Below are positions 53,504 through 61,407 of a stretch of 64,000 nucleotides of DNA, one piece after another. The translations under genes were made by a program, and so were the position numbers. Under the pieces are notes generated by a model that saw only the letters and a list, made by a program, of their open reading frames with translations, searched no databases and was not told where the DNA came from. The stretch comes from Mycolicibacterium aichiense (GTDB taxonomy: Bacteria > Actinomycetota > Actinomycetes > Mycobacteriales > Mycobacteriaceae). Location: contig NZ_AP022561.1 in the NCBI RefSeq assembly GCF_010726245.1, positions 4,898,001 through 4,962,000 of the forward strand, read 5' to 3'. How positions within the stretch are numbered: position 1 is the stretch's first letter; each line of letters begins with the position of its first letter.

Positions 53504-54243
53504 CTGGCAGAGGCTACGCGACCCCGTTTCCGCCGTGCCTTCGACCGCGCGGCGTCGATGGCGCCGGACCACAGCAGCGACGTCATCGCCTTGAGTTGGG
53601 TGGGCGTCGCCAGATCCTTGGCCATCAACGCGGCAGCGGAGGCCTTCGTCGTCGCCGACGCCTTCGACATGTGCCCGGAGTCGAACGGCGGTTGCGGGTC
53701 GTACTCCATCGACAGCTGGATCACCTTGGCGCGCTCTTCACCGCCGATCTGTCCGGCCAGCCACAGCGCGAGGTCGATGCCCGCCGACACCCCGGCGCTG
53801 GTGACGATGTCGCCTTCGTGAACCACGCGTTCGTCCTTGACGGGCGTGACCCCGAGCGCCTTCAGCGCGGTCAGCGCCGCCCAGTGCGACGTCGCGCGCT
53901 TGCCCTTCAGCAGTCCCGCCGCCGCGAGGATCACCGACCCGGAGCACACCGACGTCGTCCAGGTCGCGGTCTGGTGGGCCTGGCGAACCCAGTCGAGCAA
54001 TTTCTCGTCGCGGGAGTGTTCGATCGTCGTCATCCCGCCGGGCACGAGAATGACGTCGGGAGAGGGTGTTTCGTCGAACGAGTGGGTGGCGCCGATGACG
54101 AGCACACCGGAGTCCGCGGTGATCGGGCCGGTTTCGTGCCACACGAAGCGCACCTCAGCGTCGGGCAGCCAGCGCAGCACCTCGTAGGGCCCGATGAAAT
54201 CCAGGGCGGTGAAACCGGGATAGAGCACGATGGCGATCTGCAT
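53500..54243 (-). CDS. DJ-1/PfpI-family protein, isonitrile hydratase-like
   Basis: The 247-residue protein has a DJ-1/PfpI domain at about 1-195: VLYPGFTALDFIGPYEVLR at the start, LVPGGMTT near 78, and the nucleophile-elbow Cys in TSVCSGSVILAAAGLL near 106. Sister proteins hydrate isocyanides or act as glyoxalases. The last 50 residues are basic (SKARRKRGR) and unusual for the family. AGGAGAG precedes the ATG at 54243. It starts 11 bases after the GlxA-type regulator gene and overlaps bpoC. Confidence 0.83.
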   Translation of the reverse strand: MQIAIVLYPGFTALDFIGPYEVLRWLPDAEVRFVWHETGPITADSGVLVIGATHSFDETPSPDVILVPGGMTTIEHSRDEKLLDWVRQAHQTATWTTSVCSGSVILAAAGLLKGKRATSHWAALTALKALGVTPVKDERVVHEGDIVTSAGVSAGIDLALWLAGQIGGEERAKVIQLSMEYDPQPPFDSGHMSKASATTKASAAALMAKDLATPTQLKAMTSLLWSGAIDAARSKARRKRGRVASAR

Positions 54244-54254
54244 GACACTCTCCT

Positions 54255-55202
54255 TTACGCGAACGTTTTGCGGTATTGGTCGGGTGAGACGCCGACCCGG
54301 CGAATGAAGTTGCGGCGCAACGTCTCCGATGATCCGAAACCGCAGCGGGCGGCGATGGTGACGACGGTGTCGTCGGTCTCTTCGAGCTGACGGCGGGCGG
54401 CTTCGGTGCGGACCCGTTCGACGTAGGCGCCGGGGGCCTCGCCGACCTCCTCGGTGAACACTCGGGTGAAGTGCCGCGGACTCATCGCGGCGCGCCGAGC
54501 CAGCTCGGTGATGGTATGGGCGGCACCGGGTTCGGCCTCGATGGCCTCCTGCACCTCGCGGATGGGTTGGCGACGGGCACGCGGCATCCACACCGGCGCC
54601 GCGAACTGCGTCTGGCCGCCAGGCCTGCGGAGAAACAGCACGAGGTAGCGCGCCACGGTCTGAGCGACCTCGGTGCCGTAGTCGTCCTCGACGAGCGCCA
54701 GTGACAGGTCGATGCCGGCCGTCACGCCGGCCGCCGTCCACACCGTGGCCGAGCTGCGCAGGAAAATGGGCTCGCGGTCGACGGTGACCGCCGGGAACTC
54801 GCGGGCCATCCGGTCGGCGAACGCCCAGTGCGTGGTGGCCCGGCAGCCGTCGAGCAGACCGGCCTGGGCGACCAGGAACGAGCCGGTGCACACGCTGACG
54901 ACGCGCCTCGAATTGGCCGCGGCCGCGCGAATCCAGGCCATGGTGGCGGCGTCCTCGCGGGCGGCGTCGACGCCGGGGCCGCCGGGCAGGATCAGGGTGT
55001 CGATGCCATGGGGTTCGGGCATCGCCTCGGCGACGAATGCCAGACCGGTCGGGGTGCTCGCCGGGCGGCCGTCGAGGGAGGCGACGCTGACCCGGTAGCC
55101 GCCCTCGGTGAGCAGCGCGGCGCCGGTGAACACGTCGTGCGGTCCGACCAGGTCGAGGGCCTGCACGCCGGGAAACCCGAGGATCACCACCGATCGCGCC
55201 AT
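54255..55202 (-). CDS. GlxA-type AraC-family regulator with DJ-1-like sensor domain
   Basis: The 315-residue protein has a DJ-1/PfpI-like domain (about 1-195, with VILGFPGVQALDLVGPHDVF and SVCTGSFLVAQAGLL) and two AraC helix-turn-helix segments at about 220-310 (ITELARRAAMSPRHFTRVF and VVTIAARCGFGSSETLRRNF). It likely regulates its own operon with the following DJ-1 gene. The pocket Cys is retained. The ATG at 55202 starts the DJ-1 fold directly; upstream in-frame sequence is not conserved-looking. Confidence 0.87.
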   Translation of the reverse strand: MARSVVILGFPGVQALDLVGPHDVFTGAALLTEGGYRVSVASLDGRPASTPTGLAFVAEAMPEPHGIDTLILPGGPGVDAAREDAATMAWIRAAAANSRRVVSVCTGSFLVAQAGLLDGCRATTHWAFADRMAREFPAVTVDREPIFLRSSATVWTAAGVTAGIDLSLALVEDDYGTEVAQTVARYLVLFLRRPGGQTQFAAPVWMPRARRQPIREVQEAIEAEPGAAHTITELARRAAMSPRHFTRVFTEEVGEAPGAYVERVRTEAARRQLEETDDTVVTIAARCGFGSSETLRRNFIRRVGVSPDQYRKTFA

Positions 55203-55263
55203 GCGTTCAGTGTCGAGGCTGGCCGCGATGGCGTCTAGGCCATGTACCCCACAGATCAGGACA

Positions 55264-56409
55264 TCACAGCTTTCTGAGGCGCCGCAGGGCTTGCATGAGC
55301 GGCAGCATCGACGCTGCGCCTTTACGCAGGCTGCGCTGCAGCGGTCCCACGTTCGCCAGCACCACGTACTCGACGCCGCAATCCCGCCACTGGGCAGCCC
55401 GATCCACGATCTCCTCAGGTGTCCCGCACAGCAGGCAGTCACGGACCACCTCGGTGGGAATGACTTTGACGTGTGACAGCGCCGTCTGTTCGTCCATGTC
55501 CTGCGGAAGGATGTCCTGCGCGCCGGTGAAGCCGATGCCGAGTGGATGCTGGGCGCCGTGGCGGGCGTAGAAGTGATCGGGGGCATTCAGTGCCGCCGCC
55601 CGGATCACTTCGGACTCGAGCGCCTCGTCGAGGTCGTCGTTGTTGCGGGCGGCCAACGTCATCAGCCAAAGCGCCGGCTTGATCGACATCGGGTCGCGCC
55701 CGGCATCGGAAGCCGCGGTGCGGACGGCCTCGAGCCGCTGCGCGTATTCCTGCGGAGTGTGCGGGAACGCCGGATAGAACCCGTCGGCATAGCGACCGGC
55801 CGCGCGCAACATCCGCGGACCGTGCGCGGCGATCCAGATTTGCGGCCACGTCCCCTTGTATGGCGGCAGCTCGAAGAGCGCATTCCGCAGCGGAAAGAAC
55901 GAGGAGTCGCGATTCACCAACTCCCCCTTGGAATTCCACAACGCCCGGATGGTCGCCATGGCTTCTTCGAACCGCGCCACCGGCTTGGACCATTCCACGC
56001 CGTAGGGTTCGTTGCCTTCTCGTTCGCCACTGCCGATGCCGAGGATCGCGCGGCCGCGGGTCAGCAAGTGCAGGGTGGCCGCTGCCTGCGCGGTGACGGC
56101 CGGATTGCGCCGGCCCGTGTCGGTCACGCCGATGCCGAGGCGAAGGCGCGCTCGATTGCGTGCGGCGATATTGCCGAGCATGGTCCACGGCTCCAGATAC
56201 GCGTCGCCGCGCGGCAGCAGGGCCGCGCCGCCGCAGTACTTCGGGTTGTTCCACAGTGAGCGCGGAAACAGCGAATTCAGGTGATCGGGCACCCAGAACG
56301 AGTCGACCCGGGCGGCGGCCGCGGCCGCGTAGTTGGCTTTGGTGAGGAAATCGACCGTGGGACGTGCCGCCACGATGGGATCCATCATTCCGACGCGGAG
56401 CGTTGACAT
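55264..56409 (-). CDS. LLM-class F420-dependent oxidoreductase, phthiodiolone ketoreductase-like
   Basis: The 381-residue enzyme has landmarks I recall from Rv2951c, the phthiodiolone/phenolphthiodiolone dimycocerosate ketoreductase, which has the same length: EPWTMLGN, GRRNPAVTAQAAATLHLLTR, GIGSGEREGNEPYGVEW and AAHGPRMLRA. The LLM barrel probably uses F420H2. There is no polyketide synthase in this window, so the substrate here may be different. It lies on the same strand as the GlxA-type regulator, 61 bases upstream of it. Confidence 0.82.
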   Translation of the reverse strand: MSTLRVGMMDPIVAARPTVDFLTKANYAAAAAARVDSFWVPDHLNSLFPRSLWNNPKYCGGAALLPRGDAYLEPWTMLGNIAARNRARLRLGIGVTDTGRRNPAVTAQAAATLHLLTRGRAILGIGSGEREGNEPYGVEWSKPVARFEEAMATIRALWNSKGELVNRDSSFFPLRNALFELPPYKGTWPQIWIAAHGPRMLRAAGRYADGFYPAFPHTPQEYAQRLEAVRTAASDAGRDPMSIKPALWLMTLAARNNDDLDEALESEVIRAAALNAPDHFYARHGAQHPLGIGFTGAQDILPQDMDEQTALSHVKVIPTEVVRDCLLCGTPEEIVDRAAQWRDCGVEYVVLANVGPLQRSLRKGAASMLPLMQALRRLRKL

Positions 56410-56480
56410 CGCTTCAGTGTCGTGGCGACCGCCACGGCCGACTTACGTAGCGACCTACGTAAATCCGCCTCGGCTGCGCG

Positions 56481-57971
56481 TCAGCGGGGCTCGCGATCCT
56501 CGCGCAAGTACTCGTCCATCAGCGGGGTCTCGGCGGAGATCGGGTAGTCGCCGGTGTACCCGACGCGCTCCTGTGCCATCGCCAGCACGCGGCCGCGGAC
56601 CGCATACCAGCCGATCGTCAGCAGCGGGACGAGGGCCACGATGGCCACCAGATTCCAGTAGTTCTCGTAACACATCAGTCCGGTGACGACCGCCAGGAAA
56701 GCCAGCGTGGCATAGCTCGTATACGGCGTCGCCCACAGGCGGAACGCCGGCCGGCTCAGGATCCCCTTCTTCGACCAGCGATACAACTGAATCTGGCAGA
56801 TGACGATCGTCGCCCACGACGCGATGATGCCCAACGCCGAGAGGTCCAGCGCGATGTTGAACGCCTCGGCCGGAACCACCAGGTTGAGGAACACGCCGAC
56901 CACCGTGAAGCAGGCGGTGAGCGCGATACCGGCGAAGGGCACGCCGCGTTTGGACATCCGGCCGGTGAACTGGGGTGCGCTTCCGTTCATCGCCATCGAG
57001 CGCAGGATCCGGCCCGTGGAATACAGGCCGGCGTTGAGGCTGGACAGCGCCGCGGTCAGCACCACGAAGTTCATGATCGTGCCGGCGGCCGGGACCCCGA
57101 TGCGGGAGAAGAATGTGACGAACGGGCTCTCCCCCTGCTTGTAGGTGGTGTACGGCAGCAGGAGCGCCAGCAAGATCAGCGAGCCGACGTAGAACACCGC
57201 GATGCGGAACACCACCGAGTTGATGGCCTTCGGCATGACCTTCTCCGGATTCTCCGTCTCCCCCGCGGCCGTGCCGACCAATTCGACTGCTGCATAGGCG
57301 AATATGACGCCCGAGGTGATGACCACCAACGACAGCAGACCGGTGGGGAGGATACCGCCGTGGTCGGCGATGAGCGACGGTCCGGTGGTCGCACCCTCCA
57401 CGGTGAAGCGGCCCGCGAGGAACACGATGCCGACAACCAAGAACGTGACGAGTGCGACGACTTTGATCAGGGCGGCCCAGAACTCCATCTCTCCGAAGAC
57501 CTTGACCGAGATCATGTTGACGGTCAGCACGATCACCAAGGCGATCAGCGCGATGGTCCACTGCGGGATCGCCTTGAAGGCGCCCCAATAGTGCATGTAG
57601 AGCGCGATCGCCGTCACGTCGACGATCGACGTGCAAGCCCAGTTGAAGAAGTACATCCAGCCGGCCACATACGCCGCCTTCTCCCCCAGGAACTCTCGGG
57701 CGTAGGACACGAAAGACCCTGACGACGGCCGGTGGAGTACCAGCTCCCCCAGGGCGCGCAAGATGAAGAACACGAACACACCGCAGACGGCGTAGACCAA
57801 GAACAGTCCCGGGCCTGCCGTGTGCAGGCGCCCACCGGCACCCATGAACAGGCCGGTGCCGATCGCACCCCCGATCGCGATCATCTGCAACTGCCGGGGC
57901 TTGAGCCCCTTGTGATAGCCGACATCCTCGTGGGCCAACGCGGAATTGTCGTATGTAGTTGGCGCTCCCAT
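56481..57971 (-). CDS. ansP: Asparagine permease-like APC transporter (AnsP family)
   Basis: The 496-residue permease has twelve membrane segments. [20 protein letters not shown] near 19, [20 protein letters not shown] near 72-91 and [20 protein letters not shown] near 235 are as in M. tuberculosis AnsP1 (Rv2127). It should import L-asparagine with protons as a nitrogen source. No nitrogen-related gene is nearby. It is separated from the LLM gene by 71 bases and from the kinase gene by 78, all on the minus strand. Confidence 0.85.
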   Translation of the reverse strand: MGAPTTYDNSALAHEDVGYHKGLKPRQLQMIAIGGAIGTGLFMGAGGRLHTAGPGLFLVYAVCGVFVFFILRALGELVLHRPSSGSFVSYAREFLGEKAAYVAGWMYFFNWACTSIVDVTAIALYMHYWGAFKAIPQWTIALIALVIVLTVNMISVKVFGEMEFWAALIKVVALVTFLVVGIVFLAGRFTVEGATTGPSLIADHGGILPTGLLSLVVITSGVIFAYAAVELVGTAAGETENPEKVMPKAINSVVFRIAVFYVGSLILLALLLPYTTYKQGESPFVTFFSRIGVPAAGTIMNFVVLTAALSSLNAGLYSTGRILRSMAMNGSAPQFTGRMSKRGVPFAGIALTACFTVVGVFLNLVVPAEAFNIALDLSALGIIASWATIVICQIQLYRWSKKGILSRPAFRLWATPYTSYATLAFLAVVTGLMCYENYWNLVAIVALVPLLTIGWYAVRGRVLAMAQERVGYTGDYPISAETPLMDEYLREDREPR

Positions 57972-58049
57972 TGCCCGGGAATATCCAGCCGGCCCCGTAC
58001 CCCAAACTCACCTGCGGTTAAACCTCGGTTACACAACGTTTCCCGGGTG

Positions 58050-58850
58050 TCACGTCAGCGCTCGCGTGATCAACGTGACGAATTCCGTGCACGTCTGGTA
58101 TCGGGCCTCGGCACGCTTCGCCATTGCTTTCGCCAGGATGGAGTCGAACGCGCGCGGCACCCAATCGATCTTGCGTGACAGCCGCGGCGGCGGGTGATGA
58201 AGGTGGCGGTCGAAAAGTCCCATTGGCGTGGCGGCCGTGAACGGCGGAGCGCCGGCGATCAATTCGACTGCGGTGCAGGCAAGCTCGTATTCATCGGTCG
58301 CGGGCGACGGCGGCGACCCGGTCAACAGCTCTGGTGCGGCGTACGGCAGGGACGCCTGCACGTGGGAGGGGCGGGCAGCCATCGGAGGACACTGCTCGTC
58401 CACAACGTGGGCCACTCCGAAATCGATCAGGACCGCACCGATGTGCAGAAAATCTTCAGCGACAAGGATATTCGTGGGTTTTATGTCGCAGTGCACCACC
58501 CCCGCGCCGTGTGCGTAGTCGAGCGCAGCGGCGATCTGCGCGAGCGCCGACAGCTTGTCAGCCAACGATGCCAGAGCGGTCGCATTGCCCCCGTCGACGT
58601 ATTGCATGGTGAGCCAGTCGGGTCCGCGGTCGAACATCGCGGCGATGTGCGGGTGGTGCAGGCCGCTGGCGATGTCGAATTCGCGTCGCAGACGTTCCAA
58701 CGCCGCCGGGTCGCGATGCTCATCGGTCAGGATCTTCAGCGCAACGGCGGGTTCGGACTGCCGATGGGCAAGATAGACCATCGCGTTGCCGCCGCGCCCC
58801 AGCGTCCGGTCGACGACGTAGCCGGCGAACTGATCACCAGGGCGCAGCAC
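58050..58850 (-). CDS. Soluble Ser/Thr protein kinase of the PknB type, lacking the HRD arginine
   Basis: The 266-residue protein is only a kinase domain, without membrane or sensor part. The glycine loop GRGGNAMVY is at about 18-26, the ATP lysine K39 in ALKIL, E57 in helix C, the catalytic loop HCDIKPTN at 120-127, DFGVA at 143 and APE near 172. The catalytic Asp, Asn and Lys are present, so it should be active, but HRD is HCD; non-RD kinases are often not controlled by activation-loop phosphorylation. The GTG start is 35 bases after the SDR gene stop. Confidence 0.85.
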   Translation of the reverse strand: MLRPGDQFAGYVVDRTLGRGGNAMVYLAHRQSEPAVALKILTDEHRDPAALERLRREFDIASGLHHPHIAAMFDRGPDWLTMQYVDGGNATALASLADKLSALAQIAAALDYAHGAGVVHCDIKPTNILVAEDFLHIGAVLIDFGVAHVVDEQCPPMAARPSHVQASLPYAAPELLTGSPPSPATDEYELACTAVELIAGAPPFTAATPMGLFDRHLHHPPPRLSRKIDWVPRAFDSILAKAMAKRAEARYQTCTEFVTLITRALT

Positions 58851-58885
58851 ACGGCAAGCCTATATTTCGGCGGCGAGGGCTTCCA

Positions 58886-59761
58886 TCAGAAGTAGTGGCG
58901 CTCCATGTCTTCGAGCAATCCGATGCCGGTGGGTTGCCAGCCGAACCGCTCACGGGTGACGGCGCTGCCGGCCGGCATGTCGAGGCTGAAGAACCCAGCG
59001 ATCCAGCCGAAGTGATCCATCGCGTTCTCGGCCGGCACGCTGGTGACCGCAACGCCGAGACCGCGACCGATGGTCTCGGCGATCGCGCGGGTGGTAACAC
59101 CTTCCTCGCCGGTCGCGTGCAGCACGGTTCCGGCAGGCGCACCTTCGACTGCGAGCCGGAACAGGTGTGCGGCGTCGTCACGATGAACGGCCGACCATCG
59201 GTTCGCACCGTCGCCGACGTAGCCCGAAATGCCCTTCTCGCGAGCAATTCCCACGAGGTGCGGGACGAACCCGTAGTCGCCGTTGCCGTGCACCGACGGC
59301 GCGAGCCGCACGATCGACACCCGCACACCGCGGTCGGCGAACGCCAACGCGGCCTGCTCGGAGACGCGCGGCGACTGCGGGTTGGCGGTCTGGTCCTCGC
59401 GGAGCACCTGCCCCGGCGCGTGTCCGGCCGTGCCGCTGGTGACCACCAGCGGCTGGCCAGAATCAGCCAGGGTCTCACCAAGGGCGGTGATCGCGGCGCG
59501 GTCGAGTTCGCCCGCGTCGGTGAAGTTGTCGAAGTCATGGTGAAAGGCCAGGTGAATCACGGCATCGGCATCCGTGGCACCGCTGCGCAGACTGTCGAGG
59601 TCGGTGAGGTCACCGCGGTGGACGTCGGCACCGGCAGCGGCAACCGCGTCGGCGGACTTGTCGGAGCGGGCCAGACCGAGCACCTGGTGTCCGGCGGCCA
59701 GCAGCTCGGGCACCACGGCCGAGCCGACCCAGCCGGATGCTCCGGTGACGAATATTTTCAT
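58886..59761 (-). CDS. NAD-dependent epimerase/dehydratase-family reductase
   Basis: The 291-residue extended SDR has the cofactor motif TGASGWVG at about 6-13, a GDLTDLDSLRSG region near 53, VIHLAFHHDFDNF near 68-80, and a substrate part near 180-240. The usual YxxxK catalytic pair is not evident, so it may belong to an atypical group. It is divergent from a TetR gene across 78 bases with repeated sequence motifs, suggesting TetR control. The kinase gene follows on the same strand. Confidence 0.83.
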   Translation of the reverse strand: MKIFVTGASGWVGSAVVPELLAAGHQVLGLARSDKSADAVAAAGADVHRGDLTDLDSLRSGATDADAVIHLAFHHDFDNFTDAGELDRAAITALGETLADSGQPLVVTSGTAGHAPGQVLREDQTANPQSPRVSEQAALAFADRGVRVSIVRLAPSVHGNGDYGFVPHLVGIAREKGISGYVGDGANRWSAVHRDDAAHLFRLAVEGAPAGTVLHATGEEGVTTRAIAETIGRGLGVAVTSVPAENAMDHFGWIAGFFSLDMPAGSAVTRERFGWQPTGIGLLEDMERHYF

Positions 59762-59773
59762 GGGACTACCTCC

Positions 59774-59822
59774 ATGTCAGTCGCTGTCATCGAACACTAG
59801 CGCTGATGTCAGCAGCTGTCAT
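59774..59822. promoter_or_regulatory. Two 17-bp direct repeats in the SDR/TetR intergenic region
   Basis: ATGTCAGTCGCTGTCAT (59774-59790) and ATGTCAGCAGCTGTCAT (59806-59822) differ at two positions. They start 32 bases apart, about three helical turns. As they fill most of the divergent promoter region, they are good candidates for TetR operators. Confidence 0.5.
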
Positions 59823-59839
59823 CCCGCTAAAATTCCCGC

Positions 59840-60394
59840 ATGGGCCGCTGGGAGCCGGATGCGCAGGGCCGCCTGCAACAGGCGGCCATGGCGCTCTACA
59901 CCGAGCGCGGATTCGACCAGACGACGGTGGCCGAGATCGCCGAGCGCGCCGGTCTGACCGAGCGCACGTTCTTCCGCTACTTCGCCGACAAGCGCGAAGT
60001 GCTCTTCGGCGGCCAGCCCCAGCTATTGGATCAGTTGACGAAAGGCGTTGCGGAAGCGCCCGATTCGCTTGCCCCCCTGGATGCGGTCAGCACAGCGCTA
60101 CAGGCGTTGGGCGCCACTTTCGGCTATCGCCGGGACGCATCACGGCTGCGGCAAGCGGTGATCGACGCCAATCCCGCTCTGCAGGAACGCGAGCTGTCCA
60201 AACGATCCGCACTGGCCGCCGCGATGGCCGACGGCTTGGTGAGCCGCGGTGTCCCCGAGACCACCGCACGCCTGACCGCCGAGGCCGGTGCCGCGGTGTT
60301 CCACCTGGCTTTCGAGCAGTGGCTGGCCGACGACACGCACGACTTGGCTCACTTCGTCCGCCGCGCGGTGGCGGACCTCAAGTCGAGCATGTAG
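59840..60394 (+). CDS. TetR-family regulator
   Basis: The 184-residue protein has a helix-turn-helix at about 28-50 (TVAEIAERAGLTERTFFRYF) and a helical ligand domain with a long helix around 110-180. It probably represses the divergent SDR gene and itself through the direct repeats at 59774-59822. The ligand is unknown. It is convergent with menC, 26 bases apart. Confidence 0.88.
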   Translation: MGRWEPDAQGRLQQAAMALYTERGFDQTTVAEIAERAGLTERTFFRYFADKREVLFGGQPQLLDQLTKGVAEAPDSLAPLDAVSTALQALGATFGYRRDASRLRQAVIDANPALQERELSKRSALAAAMADGLVSRGVPETTARLTAEAGAAVFHLAFEQWLADDTHDLAHFVRRAVADLKSSM

Positions 60395-60420
60395 CGCCGA
60401 GGTCGACGTTCTGCAGCGAT

Positions 60421-61407
60421 CTACTCGCGATTGCTCGCCCGTTTGTCGGTTCGGGCGAGAAGGGCGTGGCACACGCGGACACGCTCGATCCACCAGTCGC
60501 GGCGCGCGGCCGGTGCGGCCAGTGCGGCCAGGCGCGCCGGATCCGGCACCACGTCACCGACGCGCAGGCCACCATCGACCAACGTGATCTCCGCGACGTC
60601 ATCGACGAACAATCCGCCGGTCCCCAACCCGCAGGCATGCTGCAGCCGCGGCAGCGCCGCCGCCGCTGTCAGCCCGGCGGCGATGCCGACCGCGGTGTCC
60701 AACGCGCTGGAGATCACCACCGGAATGTCGATCTCGGCGGCGATGTCCAACAGTGCCCGCACCCCACCGAGCGGCGGCACTTTGAGCACCGCGATGTCGG
60801 CTGCCCGCGCGCGCACCACCGCCAGCGGGTCGGCTGCCTTGCGAATGCTCTCGTCGGCGGCCACCGCGACGTCGACCCTGCTGCGCACTTCGGCCAGTTC
60901 GGCCACCGATTTGCACGGCTGCTCAAGGTATTCCAGCGGACCGTCGGCGGTCAGCGCTTCTGCCGCCGCTACTGCCTGCTCCACCGTCCACCCGCCATTG
61001 GCGTCCACCCGCACCGTCGGGATCACCGCACGCACCGCGTTCACCCGGGCGACGTCGTCATCCAGCGTCTGGCCCGGCTCGGCCACCTTCACCTTGGCGG
61101 TACGTGTCCCGGGAAAGCGCTCCAACACTTCCGGCACGGTCTCCGCCGGCACGGCAGGCACCGTCGCATTGATCGGCACCACATCGCGGACAACGGAAGG
61201 CGGTGCCCTATAGGCGGATTCGATACCGGAGGCCAGCCAGTGCACGGCCTCAGGTGGTTCGTACTCGATGAATGCGCCGAATTCACCCCAGCCCGCAGGC
61301 CCGTCGATCAAGGCCACCTCGCGAACCATGATGCCGCGGAACCGAACCCGCATCGGTAGCGCGAGAACATGCAACCGATTCAGCAGGTCGTCCAGGTCCA
61401 CCGCCAT
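60421..61407 (-). CDS. menC: o-Succinylbenzoate synthase
   Basis: The 328-residue enolase-superfamily enzyme dehydrates SHCHC to o-succinylbenzoate in menaquinone synthesis. The catalytic KVKVA lysines are near 106-110, metal ligands are in VDANGGW near 136, LEQPC near 164 and ADES near 187, and the second lysine is in LKVPPLGG near 211. The ATG at 61407 overlaps the acyl-CoA ligase stop by one base (TGATG), which fixes the start. Corresponds to Rv0553. Confidence 0.93.
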   Translation of the reverse strand: MAVDLDDLLNRLHVLALPMRVRFRGIMVREVALIDGPAGWGEFGAFIEYEPPEAVHWLASGIESAYRAPPSVVRDVVPINATVPAVPAETVPEVLERFPGTRTAKVKVAEPGQTLDDDVARVNAVRAVIPTVRVDANGGWTVEQAVAAAEALTADGPLEYLEQPCKSVAELAEVRSRVDVAVAADESIRKAADPLAVVRARAADIAVLKVPPLGGVRALLDIAAEIDIPVVISSALDTAVGIAAGLTAAAALPRLQHACGLGTGGLFVDDVAEITLVDGGLRVGDVVPDPARLAALAAPAARRDWWIERVRVCHALLARTDKRASNRE

